Counted from the first letter of the stretch, positions 36,207-46,634 are shown. The stretch is DNA of 64,000 bases from Kaistella chaponensis (GCF_900156725.1 NZ_FTOI01000002.1:1-64000), one strand, 5' to 3'. The notes: a model not told the origin generated them from the sequence alone. Numbers and translations: made by a program.

Positions 36207-36917
36207 ATGGAAAAAACAGTTCATGTATCAAACAAAGGAGCAACTTTGGATACAAACAGAAGAAATTTTCTGAAGTTAGGAGGTGCGGGTCTCTTAGTGG
36301 CCGGACTTACTTTGGCAGGATGTAGAAATGAAGAAATGGCTTATGAACAGCCAGATTCGATATTTGATCTAGGAACAGGAGATGTAGGGATTTTGAATTA
36401 TGCATACGCATTAGAACAGCTGGAAGCTGATTTTTATACGAAAGTGGTGAATAATTTTTACAGCGGTATTTCGTCTGCTGAAAAACAAGTTTTCATTGAT
36501 ATTTATAACCACGAGGTTATTCACAGAGATTTCTTCAAAGCAGCAATTACCGCGGCAGGAGCTGCACCGACACCCAATTTAGAATTTAAATATGACGGCG
36601 TTGATTTCAATAGCAGAACTTCTATTCTTGCCACTGCGAAGGCATTAGAAGATACAGGTGTTGCAGCTTATAATGGTGCAGGTAAATACATTAAAAATTT
36701 AGATTATTTGGTCATTGCAGGAAAAATTGTAAGTGTTGAAGCCCGACATGCTGCTGCAATTAGAGATATTATCAATCCTGGATCTATGGATTTTGCGGGT
36801 GATGATGTGATTGGTTCCAATGGTTTAGATGTTGCAAAAGAACCGAAAGATATTGTTGCAGCTGCAGGATCATTCTTCAAAACGCCATTTACGTGGAAAG
36901 AACAAGGAATCGGGTAG
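36207..36917 (+). CDS. Ferritin-like domain protein, Tat-type lipoprotein signal
   Basis: 236 residues. The N-terminus holds a twin-arginine-type signal (NRRNFLKLGGAGLL) ending in a lipobox (LTLAGC, Cys about 39). A Ferritin_2 (PF13668) four-helix domain follows, with LNYAYALEQLEADFYTKVV, DIYNHEVIHRDFFKAAI, AKALEDTGVAAYNGAGKY and VSVEARHAAAIRDI giving the Glu and His residues of a di-iron-like centre. It should be exported folded. The family's function is not settled; stress or desiccation proteins of this group are known. It is followed after 28 bp by a paralogue. A 279-bp upstream region shows no clear promoter. Confidence 0.85.
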   Translation: MEKTVHVSNKGATLDTNRRNFLKLGGAGLLVAGLTLAGCRNEEMAYEQPDSIFDLGTGDVGILNYAYALEQLEADFYTKVVNNFYSGISSAEKQVFIDIYNHEVIHRDFFKAAITAAGAAPTPNLEFKYDGVDFNSRTSILATAKALEDTGVAAYNGAGKYIKNLDYLVIAGKIVSVEARHAAAIRDIINPGSMDFAGDDVIGSNGLDVAKEPKDIVAAAGSFFKTPFTWKEQGIG

Positions 36918-36945
36918 AATTTATTAATTTTTAAAATCATTTATT

Positions 36946-37755
36946 ATGAACTTACTTACAATATTAGATAAACTTTCGGACGATAAATTTTTCTCCACCG
37001 AAACATCAAGATTAGGGAGCTTGGCTCAGTTTTCAGACTTCGGAAAAAAAGCAGCAGTTGCAGCAATTCCTTTAGGATTAGGGTCATTTATGGCAACATC
37101 TGCAAAAGCTGAAACTACTCAGGAAGCAAGTTTTGCTGCAGCTTCAGCATTAACAGATGCGCTGCAATTGGCATTAACATTAGAGTATCTGGAAGACGAA
37201 TATTATAGATTAGGAATCAATACTTCGGGTTTAATTCCGGCGGCAGATAAAGTTGTTTTTCAGCAAATCAGCAAGCACGAAACTGCTCACGTTGTATTTT
37301 TGAAAGCTGCAATATCATCTTTAGGAGAAACGCCTATAGCAAAACCTAATTTTGATTTTACTGCTGGTGGAAATTTTCAACCATTTACAGATTATCAACA
37401 GTTTATGACTCTTGCACAAGCTTTTGAGGATACAGGAGTTCGCGCTTACAAAGGTCAGGCGGGAAATGTTGCCTCCAATAAAGCAGTTTTGCAAGCCGCT
37501 TTACAAATTCATTCTGTGGAAGCAAGACATGCTTCTAAAGTAAGAAGAATGCGTATGAACAAAGGTTGGGTAGAATCGAATAACGGTGGAAATATGCCTG
37601 CAGCAACCAATGCGGTTTATGCTGGTGAAGAAAATGTAACACAAGCTGGTTATAACACTTCAACTTTATTCGGCGCCGCAGCAGGATCGGCTTCATTTGA
37701 TGAAATCCTTACCGGTCAACAAGCTTCTATGATTGCGGGTCTATTTATCTCTTAA
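36946..37755 (+). CDS. Ferritin-like domain protein (paralogue of the preceding gene)
   Basis: 269 residues. The N-terminus lacks a canonical signal but has a hydrophobic stretch (FGKKAAVAAIPLGLGSFMATSAKAE, about 33-57) that could be a signal with a cleavage near AKA. The Ferritin_2 core is LQLALTLEYLEDEYYRLGI, ISKHETAHVVFLKAAISSL, LAQAFEDTGVRAYKGQAG and HSVEARHASKVRRM. It shares the ordering of Glu/His residues with the gene upstream. The pair is a tandem duplication, co-transcribed, and ends at two successive terminators. The iron-centre residues are retained. Confidence 0.85.
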   Translation: MNLLTILDKLSDDKFFSTETSRLGSLAQFSDFGKKAAVAAIPLGLGSFMATSAKAETTQEASFAAASALTDALQLALTLEYLEDEYYRLGINTSGLIPAADKVVFQQISKHETAHVVFLKAAISSLGETPIAKPNFDFTAGGNFQPFTDYQQFMTLAQAFEDTGVRAYKGQAGNVASNKAVLQAALQIHSVEARHASKVRRMRMNKGWVESNNGGNMPAATNAVYAGEENVTQAGYNTSTLFGAAAGSASFDEILTGQQASMIAGLFIS

Positions 37756-37776
37756 AAACACTTCTTTATATATCCT

Positions 37777-37814
37777 ATCCTTTTCAAATTTTATTTTGGG
37801 AAGGATTTTTTTTG
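37777..37814 (+). terminator. Intrinsic terminator of the ferritin-like pair
   Basis: A 12-bp stem (ATCCTTTTCAAA with TTTGGGAAGGAT, including G-U pairs) is followed by eight T residues, 21 bases after the stop codon. Confidence 0.85.
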
Positions 37815-37822
37815 ATCATAAA

Positions 37823-37857
37823 AAAACCGTCTTATCAATTGCTGATAAGACGGTTTT
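37823..37857. terminator. Bidirectional terminator before the convergent ABC-F gene
   Basis: A perfect 15-bp stem AAAACCGTCTTATCA/TGATAAGACGGTTTT with a 5-nt loop and flanking A and T tracts. It serves the minus-strand ABC-F gene and backs up the terminator at 37777. Confidence 0.88.
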
Positions 37858-37874
37858 AAATGAGTTAAAATATA

Positions 37875-39596
<1,722 letters not shown>

Positions 39597-39662
39597 TTAA
39601 GATAAAATTTAGTTAAAATGCAGAAATTTAACATATCTTTAAAGTATTAAGTATCCAACAAA

Positions 39663-40121
39663 ATGAAGATCGAAAAAACTATTAATATTTTTAATAAACG
39701 GGCTCGCTTCGAATATGAGCTTTTAGATGAAATTGAAGCAGGCATGGTGCTTACAGGGACTGAAATTAAATCTTTGCGGTCTTCCAAAGCGAGTATTACC
39801 GATGCGTTTTGCCAATTTATTGATGGCGAACTTTACATCATTAATATGATGATTGATGAATATAAATTGGGAACTTTTTATAATCATAAAACAAAAAGGG
39901 AACGGAAGTTGCTATTGCACAAACGGGAATTGCAAAAGTTTGAAAAAAAACTAAAAGATGTTGGAAATACCATAGTTCCTTTGAAATTGTATATTAATGA
40001 CAAAGGAAAAGCTAAAATTTTAATCGCTTTAGGTCGGGGTAAAAAATTATTCGACAAACGCGATAGTATAAAAGAAAGAGAAAACAAACGAAATCTCGAG
40101 AGAATATTAAAGAAAAGTTAA
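39663..40121 (+). CDS. smpB: SsrA-binding protein SmpB
   Basis: 152 residues. NKRARFEYELLDEIEAGMVLTGTEIKSLR, FCQFIDGELYIINMMIDEYKLG and HKTKRERKLLLHKREL with the basic tail KLFDKRDSIKERENKRN are the SmpB landmarks. It binds tmRNA and delivers it to stalled ribosomes, the tail entering the empty mRNA channel. The tmRNA gene itself is not in the window. A -7-like TATCTTTA at 39634 precedes it. Followed by the OmpA gene, which has its own promoter. Confidence 0.97.
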   Translation: MKIEKTINIFNKRARFEYELLDEIEAGMVLTGTEIKSLRSSKASITDAFCQFIDGELYIINMMIDEYKLGTFYNHKTKRERKLLLHKRELQKFEKKLKDVGNTIVPLKLYINDKGKAKILIALGRGKKLFDKRDSIKERENKRNLERILKKS

Positions 40122-40139
40122 AAAAAAGACCAAAAATCT

Positions 40140-40170
40140 TTGTTTATAAAGAAAAATTATATTTATTTTG
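40140..40170 (+). promoter_or_regulatory. Promoter of the OmpA-family gene
   Basis: TTG at 40140 and TATTTTG at 40164-40170 (one base short of consensus) are about 20 bp apart. The ATG lies 30 bp downstream. An AT-rich leader with no structure follows, as for other abundant outer membrane proteins. Confidence 0.55.
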
Positions 40171-40199
40171 CATTATCAATTATTTAATCATTTAATTCT

Positions 40200-41693
40200 A
40201 TGAAAAATCTAAAATTAGGAATTTCAGCATTGGCACTTACTGTTGCCTCTACTGTTTTCGCTCAGACTACCAGTAACCCGTGGTTAATCGGTGTCGGTGC
40301 TCACGGAGTAAATCATGCTGCGGCTGGAGGGCAGATTGGAAATGTTTTCTCTACAGCTTTTGGTAGTGGTGATAACGGTCAGTTGTATAATCTTAACAAT
40401 TTTACTATTACACCTCCACTTTCTAAGTTAACAGTAGCAAGAAACATCAATAAATACATGGTTCTTGACTGGCAAACTTCTGTAGGGAACGTTGATAACA
40501 AAAGAATTGGAATGGGAAAAGAATTTTTCCTAATGACTGGTTTAGGTCTTCAATTTAAATTCAACGGTCTTTGGAATGAAGAGTCTTGGTTTGATCCTTA
40601 TTTAAGAGTTGGTGCAAACTACATGAGACATGATTATTCAGGTGTTGCATTTCCACTTACTGATACTAATGGAGATTACTACTCTGGGTTTTCATTTGAG
40701 CCATCTACTCAAAGAAGAAAAGATCACTTCACTGTTTCTACAGGTTTAGGATCTAATTTCTGGTTGACGAAAAACTTCGGTCTTGGTATTCAAGGTGATT
40801 ATGTTTCTACTCCAATTGATAAATCAGATGTTGCTAACTTTTGGCAAGCTTCTGCTTCCCTTTTGTTTAGATTTGGTAATAACGACAGAGATAAAGACGG
40901 TATCTTAGATAAAGATGACAGATGTCCTGATACTCCAGGTTTAGCAGAATTCAAAGGATGTCCAGATACTGACGGAGACGGTGTTCCAGATATCGATGAT
41001 CAATGTCCAGATGTTGCAGGTCCAGTTGAAAATCAAGGTTGTCCTTGGCCCGATACTGACGGTGACGGTGTAGTTGATAAAGATGATGCTTGTCCTACAG
41101 TTGCAGGTCCTGCTGAAAATCAAGGTTGTCCTTGGCCAGATACTGACGGTGACGGAATCTTAGATAAAGATGACGCTTGTCCTACAGTATTCGGATTGAA
41201 AGAATACAATGGATGTCCTAAACCACAAACTGTAATTGCTGACGAAGCTACAGGAGCGCTTAAAGGAATTTTCTTTGATTTCAACAAAGCTACAATCAGA
41301 AAAGAATCTAGTTCTAAATTAGATATGGCTTCTGAAATTATCAAAAATTCTAACGGTGGTACTTTCTTATTGACAGGTGAAACTGACAAAAAAGGTTCTG
41401 ACGTTTATAACTTGAAATTATCAAGACAAAGAGCTGCAGCAGTAGTAAACGCTCTTGAAGCAAGAGGAGTTTCTTCAAATCAACTAAAATCTAAAGGTGT
41501 TGGTGAAGCAAACGCAGTAGTTTCTGAAACTGCAACTGATGCTGAAAGAATGACTGATAGAAAAGTAGTTGTAACTGCTGTTGATAAAGCTGCTTTTGAT
41601 GCAATGGATAAGTCTGACTTACCAGTTGTTATCAAGAAAGCTGCTAAACCAGCTAAGAAATCAATGAAAAAGAAATCTTCTAAAAAGAAATAA
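40200..41693 (+). CDS. OmpA-family outer membrane protein with thrombospondin-3 repeats
   Basis: 497 residues. A signal peptide (about 1-22, ending VFAQ), an eight-strand type barrel (23-225), calcium-binding TSP3 repeats (about 226-345: DRDKDGILDKDDRCPD, DTDGDGVPDIDDQCPD and similar units with periodic Cys pairs), an OmpA-like peptidoglycan-binding domain (about 352-462: GIFFDFNKATIRKES, NLKLSRQRAAAVVNAL) and a Lys-rich tail (KKSMKKKSSKKK). It anchors the outer membrane to peptidoglycan. A high share of common codons suggests high expression. The typical GHTD turn is GETD here. Strong promoter and terminator, monocistronic. Confidence 0.92.
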   Translation: MKNLKLGISALALTVASTVFAQTTSNPWLIGVGAHGVNHAAAGGQIGNVFSTAFGSGDNGQLYNLNNFTITPPLSKLTVARNINKYMVLDWQTSVGNVDNKRIGMGKEFFLMTGLGLQFKFNGLWNEESWFDPYLRVGANYMRHDYSGVAFPLTDTNGDYYSGFSFEPSTQRRKDHFTVSTGLGSNFWLTKNFGLGIQGDYVSTPIDKSDVANFWQASASLLFRFGNNDRDKDGILDKDDRCPDTPGLAEFKGCPDTDGDGVPDIDDQCPDVAGPVENQGCPWPDTDGDGVVDKDDACPTVAGPAENQGCPWPDTDGDGILDKDDACPTVFGLKEYNGCPKPQTVIADEATGALKGIFFDFNKATIRKESSSKLDMASEIIKNSNGGTFLLTGETDKKGSDVYNLKLSRQRAAAVVNALEARGVSSNQLKSKGVGEANAVVSETATDAERMTDRKVVVTAVDKAAFDAMDKSDLPVVIKKAAKPAKKSMKKKSSKKK

Positions 41694-41720
41694 TTTATAA
41701 TTATTTTTAAATCTTAAATA

Positions 41721-41750
41721 AAAACGCTCCCAATTTTGGGGGCGTTTTTT
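41721..41750 (+). terminator. Intrinsic terminator of the OmpA-family gene
   Basis: AAAAACGCTCCC pairs with GGGGGCGTTTTT around a short loop, with a T run at the end, 27 bases after the stop codon. Confidence 0.88.
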
Positions 41751-41790
41751 ATGAATTTATGTAAATTTGCAACATTAATAAATACAACTT

Positions 41791-42531
41791 ATGGGACGCG
41801 CATTCGAATATAGAAAAGCTTCAAAAATGGCTCGTTGGGATAAAATGGCCAAAACATTCTCCAAAATTGGAAAAGACATTGCTCTTGCTGTGAAAGCGGG
41901 CGGTCCCGATCAAGATTCAAACCCGGCTTTGAGAAGATGCATCCAAAATGCGAAAGGGGCAAATATGCCAAAAGACAATGTAGAAAGAGCCATCAAAAAA
42001 GCAAGTGGAGCAGATGCGGAGCAATATGAGGAAATTACTTACGAAGGATATGGTCTTGGAGGTGTGGCGTTTTTTGTTGAATGCACCACCAATAATCCAA
42101 CGAGAACAGTCGCTAATGTAAGAGCCATCTTCAATAAATTCGATGGTAGTCTTGGTAAAAATGGCGAACTCGCCTTCATCTTTGATAGAAAAGGTATTTT
42201 TTCAATCGATAAATCTTCAATAAAAATGGATTGGGACGATTTCGAAATGGAAATGATCGATGGCGGTGCAGAAGAAGTTGAAAGTGACGACGATGAGGTT
42301 ATGATTACAACCGCTTTCGAAGATTTCGGTACGCTTTCTCACAAATTAGAAGAATTAGGATTGGAAGCAAAAAGTGCAGAACTCGAAAGAATTCCGAATA
42401 ACTCCAAAGAAGTAACTGAAGAACAGTTTAAGATTAACATGAAAATGCTCGACCGTTTTGAAGAAGACGATGACGTTCAAAATGTTTATCATAATATGGA
42501 AATAACAGATGCTTTGCTAGATTCTTTATAA
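41791..42531 (+). CDS. YebC/PmpR-family (TACO1-like) regulator or translation factor
   Basis: 246 residues. MGRAFEYRKASKMARWDKMAKTFSKIGKDI is the Bacteroidota form of the YebC N-terminus (most bacteria begin MAGHSKW). The second domain includes PDQDSNPALRRCIQNAKGANMPKDNVERAIKKA and YEGYGLGGVAFFVECTTNNPTRTVANVR. Acidic residues dominate the third domain. The family was described as a transcriptional regulator; recent work on members shows a role at stalled ribosomes. It starts 41 bp after the OmpA terminator. Confidence 0.9.
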   Translation: MGRAFEYRKASKMARWDKMAKTFSKIGKDIALAVKAGGPDQDSNPALRRCIQNAKGANMPKDNVERAIKKASGADAEQYEEITYEGYGLGGVAFFVECTTNNPTRTVANVRAIFNKFDGSLGKNGELAFIFDRKGIFSIDKSSIKMDWDDFEMEMIDGGAEEVESDDDEVMITTAFEDFGTLSHKLEELGLEAKSAELERIPNNSKEVTEEQFKINMKMLDRFEEDDDVQNVYHNMEITDALLDSL

Positions 42532-42551
42532 GAAAATAATATCCCATTCAT

Positions 42552-42580
42552 TTGTAATTAACATTCAATTCTTTCCTTTG
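42552..42580 (+). promoter_or_regulatory. Promoter of the phosphoesterase-glycosyltransferase pair
   Basis: TTG at 42552-42554 and TTCCTTTG at 42573-42580 (one mismatch to TAnnTTTG) are 18 bp apart. The ATG lies 10 bp after the -7. Confidence 0.5.
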
Positions 42581-42590
42581 CACAAAAGCA

Positions 42591-43415
42591 ATGAAAAGAA
42601 ACGTTGACGTAGTTGTAATTTCAGATGTTCATTTGGGAACTTACGGGTGCAAGGCTAAAGAATTGTTGAGATATCTCAATTCCATTCAGCCGAAAACTTT
42701 AATTCTCAACGGTGATATCATTGATGTTTGGCAATTTAAGAAATCCTATTTTCCAAAATCTCATTTGAAAGTCATTAAAAAAATACTTTCATTCGTTACC
42801 AAAAACACCGAGGTTTATTATGTAACCGGAAATCATGATGAGATGTTCCGAAAGTTTGCTGATTTTGAACTGGGAAAACTTAAAATTTGCAATAAAATTT
42901 GTCTAACCATCGATGAAAAGAAAACCTGGTTTTTCCACGGTGATGTTTTCGATGCCTCTGTGCAGCATTCTAAATGGATCGCAAAATTGGGTGGAAAAGG
43001 GTACGATTTACTTATCCTTATCAATACCTTGGTCAATTGGTTTTTGCAGAAATTGGGTAAAGAAAAATATTCATTTTCCAAAAAAATTAAAAACAACGTA
43101 AAAAAGGCGGTGAAATTTATCGGTGATTTCGAACTCACTGCATCCGAACTTGCCATAGACAATCAGTATGATTACGTGATTTGCGGCCACATTCATCAAC
43201 CTCAAATTCGGGAAGTTAGCAATAAAAATGGCTCCTGTATTTATATGAATTCTGGTGATTGGATCGAGAATTTATCAGCGCTCGAATACCATGATAAGGA
43301 ATGGAGTATTTTCTATTACGAAGAGCATCAACATTCATTAAAAGATGATGATGTAGAAGAAATACAGGAAATGAATCATTTGGAATTGTTAAAGGTCGTA
43401 ACCAATTTTTCCTAA
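42591..43415 (+). CDS. UDP-2,3-diacylglucosamine diphosphatase-like metallophosphoesterase
   Basis: 274 residues of calcineurin-like phosphoesterase fold: VVISDVHLGTYG (metal ligands Asp-x-His), LILNGDIIDVW, YYVTGNHDEMFR, WFFHGDVFDASV and YVICGHIHQPQ give all five metal-binding motifs. The order and spacing resemble LpxH/YbbF, which cleaves UDP-2,3-diacylglucosamine in lipid A synthesis, or Bacteroidota relatives acting on other nucleotide-linked lipids. The stop and the next gene's start share one base (TAATG), so it pairs with a glycosyltransferase, suggesting a glycolipid step. Confidence 0.82.
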   Translation: MKRNVDVVVISDVHLGTYGCKAKELLRYLNSIQPKTLILNGDIIDVWQFKKSYFPKSHLKVIKKILSFVTKNTEVYYVTGNHDEMFRKFADFELGKLKICNKICLTIDEKKTWFFHGDVFDASVQHSKWIAKLGGKGYDLLILINTLVNWFLQKLGKEKYSFSKKIKNNVKKAVKFIGDFELTASELAIDNQYDYVICGHIHQPQIREVSNKNGSCIYMNSGDWIENLSALEYHDKEWSIFYYEEHQHSLKDDDVEEIQEMNHLELLKVVTNFS

Positions 43416-44389
43416 TGAAAGTTTTATACGCATTCCAAGGAACAGGAAACGGCCATATTGCAAGAGCGCAAGAAATTATTCCAATTCTTAAAAAATATGC
43501 AGAAGTTGATACTTTAATTAGTGGTCATCAATCTCAATTGAAGGCCGATTTTGATATTAATTTGCGCTTTAAAGGGATTTCTTTGCTATACAACAAAACA
43601 GGCGGTTTGTCTTACCGTAAAACCTTTACCGAAAATAATATTTTTGAGGCGGTAAAAAATATCAAGCAACTTCAACTTTCGCAGTACGATTTAATTATTA
43701 ATGATTACGAACCTTTAACTGCATGGTCTTCCAAATTGAGGGAATTGCCCATGATCGAGTTGAGTCATCAAGCTTCCTTATGTTTTGAGGAAACACCAAA
43801 ACCTTTAAAAAAAGATTTGTTGGGATCTTTCATTCTCAATTATTACGTTCCAAGCGACCGAAAAATCGGTTTTCATTTTGAGAATTATCACCCTCAAATA
43901 AAAAAACCTGTTATTAGAAAGAAAATCAGAAGTTTAAATCCTGATCGAAAAGGATATTATCTCGTTTATTTACCAAGTTTTTCAGACCTCAATATCATTC
44001 AGGTTTTAAAAAATATTCCTGTGGAATGGAAAATTTTTTCGAAATACAGCCAACTGCACTATCAACAGGAAAATGTTGAAATTTTTCCCATTGATGAAAT
44101 TCAGTTTTTAAAGTATTTTGAAAATTGCGAAGGAATTTTATGCAATGCCGGTTTCGAAACTCCCGCAGAAGCTTTGTTTATGGATAAAAAATTATTCGTA
44201 ATTCCGATTCATAACCAATATGAGCAAGAATGCAATGCTTTTGCTTTAGAGAAAATGGGATTTCCGACCTCGAAGATTTTAAATGCAGAAGAAATTAAAA
44301 ATTGGGTAAATTCTGAGCAACATTTTAAAGTCGATTATCCCAATAACATCGAAGAAATCTTATTAAATGAGGTTTTAAGCTTTCAATAA
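43415..44389 (+). CDS. GT28/MurG-like glycosyltransferase
   Basis: 324 residues with a GT-B layout. The N-terminal FQGTGNGHIARAQEIIPILKK (Gly-rich, as in MurG and monogalactosyldiacylglycerol synthases) precedes the acceptor side, and the C-terminal half has CEGILCNAGFETPAEALFMDKKLFVIPIHNQYEQECNA, the nucleotide-sugar-binding motif of family 28. No signal peptide; cytoplasmic face of the inner membrane. It probably glycosylates a membrane lipid in the same pathway as the coupled phosphoesterase. Its 3' end overlaps by 15 bp the convergent acetyltransferase gene. Confidence 0.8.
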   Translation: MKVLYAFQGTGNGHIARAQEIIPILKKYAEVDTLISGHQSQLKADFDINLRFKGISLLYNKTGGLSYRKTFTENNIFEAVKNIKQLQLSQYDLIINDYEPLTAWSSKLRELPMIELSHQASLCFEETPKPLKKDLLGSFILNYYVPSDRKIGFHFENYHPQIKKPVIRKKIRSLNPDRKGYYLVYLPSFSDLNIIQVLKNIPVEWKIFSKYSQLHYQQENVEIFPIDEIQFLKYFENCEGILCNAGFETPAEALFMDKKLFVIPIHNQYEQECNAFALEKMGFPTSKILNAEEIKNWVNSEQHFKVDYPNNIEEILLNEVLSFQ

Positions 44390-44665
44390 AATATCTTCTA
44401 CGTCTTTCATTCTGTTCATTACAGATCTTGCGTAAGAACAATGTGGATAAACTTTCCAGTTGTTTTCGCGTGCGAATTTGATGGCTTCTTCAACCAGATA
44501 TTTTCCCATTCCGCGACCTTCAAATTTTGCATGGACCAAAACAAAGGAAATAATAAGTTTATTTTCTTCCGGGAAAATAGTGTAGGTTAATCTTCCTACT
44601 TCTTCTTCATCCTTGTTCAAAAGTAAAACGCCGCCGTTTCCGGATCTATCATTGATGTATTCCAT
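44375..44665 (-). CDS. Small GNAT-type N-acetyltransferase (YjdJ-like)
   Basis: 96 residues, near the minimum for the GNAT fold. VGRLTYTIFPEENKLIISFVLVHAKFEGRGMGKYLVEEAIKFARENNWKVYPHCSYARSV contains the acetyl-CoA loop EGRGMGK and the C-terminal strand with a Cys. It resembles the YjdJ/NATD1 group, whose targets are unknown. Its stop overlaps convergently with the glycosyltransferase. The gap upstream (44666-44857) holds no gene but carries a dispersed hairpin repeat. Confidence 0.85.
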   Translation of the reverse strand: MEYINDRSGNGGVLLLNKDEEEVGRLTYTIFPEENKLIISFVLVHAKFEGRGMGKYLVEEAIKFARENNWKVYPHCSYARSVMNRMKDVEDILLKA

Positions 44666-44753
44666 TTTTGGTGATTTTGTTCTTTAAATTTAAGGAAAAT
44701 AAATGAAAGCGAAATTTTAGATTTAATAAATCACTTTTTTTTTCGCGATTGTT

Positions 44754-44846
44754 GCAGCCCAGCTTGAGCGGAAATCCTTTTTTGGGTCGTCATCAGACGA
44801 AACAAAAAAGATTGGGAGCGGAAGATGGATAAAGCTGCCCAAAAAA
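44754..44846 (-). repeat. Dispersed 3'-of-gene hairpin repeat, copy D
   Basis: On the minus strand it starts about a dozen bases after the stop of the RDD gene and reads CTTCCGCTCCCAATC, TTTTTT, a short arm TCGTC-loop-GACGA, then AAAAAAGGATTTCCGCTC and GGGCTGC. The blocks parallel those of copies at 8031, 12405 and 59256. The stem of T6/A6 plus the TCGTC/GACGA arm gives a good hairpin although its inner sequence differs from the other copies. Confidence 0.65.
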
Positions 44847-44857
44847 GCATGTAAAAA

Positions 44858-45610
44858 TCAGACCTCTTTTCCTGTGTAAAAATTGTAATCTTTGATGATG
44901 ACTCCAATGAATTGCCGGTCTGTAAATTGATTGGGAAGGAGCTCTAGTTTTAGAATACCTTTGATCTTGGTCGAAAGTTTAGAGAGGATTTCTTTGTCGT
45001 TCGTTACAAGCGCTTTTTGGTAGTTTTCTTTTATAATTCTCACGTCATTATCGGTGAGTGCAATAACTTGTGGGAAAACAGGAATATAATCTGCCGATAG
45101 ATTTTCCAAAATCGTATGAGAAATCGTGACGGGATTTTTCAGAAGTATTACCGCGGTTCCGGATGCGATTCCTCCTAAACGCTGATTGTTCTTCGAAATA
45201 ATCATCGTGATTAATCCAACAACGCCTGAATTGGAAAATACATCAATCAACCGAAAAAACCAACGAATCAGGTAATCGCCAAATCCTGCCTGAAATCCAT
45301 CGATTTTCACCACTTTAATTTTCGTCATTTTTTTTCCGAAGGTTTGTCCTTCCATTAAACTTTCGCAAACCAATGTATAGATGTGAATCGGCATTGTAAT
45401 AAGGATTATAACTGCCATAACCGACCACGTATCGAGCTGATCAAGATAAAGTCCCAAATTAAAAACACGAAAAAACAGCAGATAAGCAACCAACAAATAG
45501 GCAGCTTTGATGAGCATATCAATGCCAAAAGCCAATATTCTTACTCCAATACTTGCAATATTGAAATTTATATTTACATTTTGTGAAGTATTTATGGCGA
45601 TCAGCGACAT
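44858..45610 (-). CDS. RDD-family membrane protein
   Basis: 250 residues. The RDD core (about 15-155) has membrane segments at 20-45 (GVRILAFGIDMLIKAAYLLVAYLLF) and 63-85. The RDD residues appear as R24 and D30, with LMEGQTFGKKMTKIKVVKIDG between helices. The remaining 95 residues are a soluble domain. RDD proteins have been associated with ion transport or envelope functions. It is divergent from a SpoIIM/MoxR/DUF58 operon by only 22 bp, so the promoters overlap the opposite gene. This pairing with MoxR is recurrent in Bacteroidota. Confidence 0.88.
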   Translation of the reverse strand: MSLIAINTSQNVNINFNIASIGVRILAFGIDMLIKAAYLLVAYLLFFRVFNLGLYLDQLDTWSVMAVIILITMPIHIYTLVCESLMEGQTFGKKMTKIKVVKIDGFQAGFGDYLIRWFFRLIDVFSNSGVVGLITMIISKNNQRLGGIASGTAVILLKNPVTISHTILENLSADYIPVFPQVIALTDNDVRIIKENYQKALVTNDKEILSKLSTKIKGILKLELLPNQFTDRQFIGVIIKDYNFYTGKEV

Positions 45611-45632
45611 ATTTTTATTATTTTAGCTTCTT

Positions 45633-46634
45633 ATGAGAGAAGTGGCATTCATCAAACAAAATAAAGAAAAATGGTTGGGAATCGAGCAGATTATCGCGGG
45701 AAAATTAAAAATAAATCCGGATGATCTCTCCTCGCTTTACATCAATTTGGTGAATGATTTGTCTTTTGCGCAAACGTATTACCCGAAGAGCAAGACTACG
45801 GTGTATTTGAATAATCTTTCCTCTCTTATTTTTCAGAAAATTTACAAAACGAGAAGAGTTGAGAAAAACCGATTCATCTTTTTTTTCAAAACTGAAGTCC
45901 CACTTTTGGTTTATCAGTATCGAAGGTATTTATTTTATGCATTTGGATTTTTCTTTTTATTCACGATGATCGGATTTATATCTGCATATTATGATAAAGA
46001 ATTTGTAAAAATTATTTTAGGAGAAGAATACGTAAACAAAACGATTGAAAATATTAAAAAAGGAAATGCAGTCGGCGTTTATCAGCAAGGTTCGAATTGG
46101 GGAAGCGCAATTGCGATTACAGTGAACAACCTGAAAGTAGGCGCTGTTCTTTTTCTATATGGCGTTTTTGGCGGGGTCGGAACTTTATATGCCTTGCTCC
46201 AAAATTGCATTATGCTCGGTTCATTTCAGTATTTTTTTCACGAACACGGCGCTTTAAAAGACAGTGCAAAAGGAATTTGGCTTCATGGCGTTTTCGAAAT
46301 TTTCAGTATGGTGGTAGAAACAATGGCGGGTTTAATTTTAGGAGCTTCCATTCTTTTTCCCAGAACTTATTCGCGTTTTAATTCTTTTAAATTAGGATTC
46401 AAAGATTCGTTCAAGATATTTCTCAGCACCGTTCCTTTCACCATTATGGCAGGAATAATTGAAGGTTATCTTACAAGATATGCTTTGGTAATGCCGCCAA
46501 TTTTAAACGGTTTCCTTATTTTCGGCACGCTTGCAATTATTGGCTCCTACTATTTTATTTACCCCTATTTCACTTCAAAAAAACACCTTAATAATGCAGT
46601 TTTACCAGAAACGGAACTTCGGAACTTTCATTAG
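45633..46634 (+). CDS. Stage II sporulation protein M-like (SpoIIM/DUF95) membrane protein
   Basis: 333 residues. The N-terminal 80 residues are soluble (MREVAFIKQNKEKWLGIEQI). Membrane segments start near 95 (YQYRRYLFYAFGFFFLFTMIGF), and the family motif NNLKVGAVLFLYGVFGGVGTLYALLQNCIMLGSF plus WLHGVFEIFSMVVETMAGLILG is seen at 165-240. In Firmicutes SpoIIM works in forespore engulfment, but in non-sporulating Bacteroidota it is a membrane partner of MoxR-type operons. First gene of a six-gene operon with overlapping ends. Confidence 0.88.
   Translation: MREVAFIKQNKEKWLGIEQIIAGKLKINPDDLSSLYINLVNDLSFAQTYYPKSKTTVYLNNLSSLIFQKIYKTRRVEKNRFIFFFKTEVPLLVYQYRRYLFYAFGFFFLFTMIGFISAYYDKEFVKIILGEEYVNKTIENIKKGNAVGVYQQGSNWGSAIAITVNNLKVGAVLFLYGVFGGVGTLYALLQNCIMLGSFQYFFHEHGALKDSAKGIWLHGVFEIFSMVVETMAGLILGASILFPRTYSRFNSFKLGFKDSFKIFLSTVPFTIMAGIIEGYLTRYALVMPPILNGFLIFGTLAIIGSYYFIYPYFTSKKHLNNAVLPETELRNFH

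Noticed and set aside
40871-41220. Tandem DNA repeats in the OmpA-family gene
   Set aside because: They are the expected thrombospondin-3 calcium-binding repeats of the protein and need no separate explanation.
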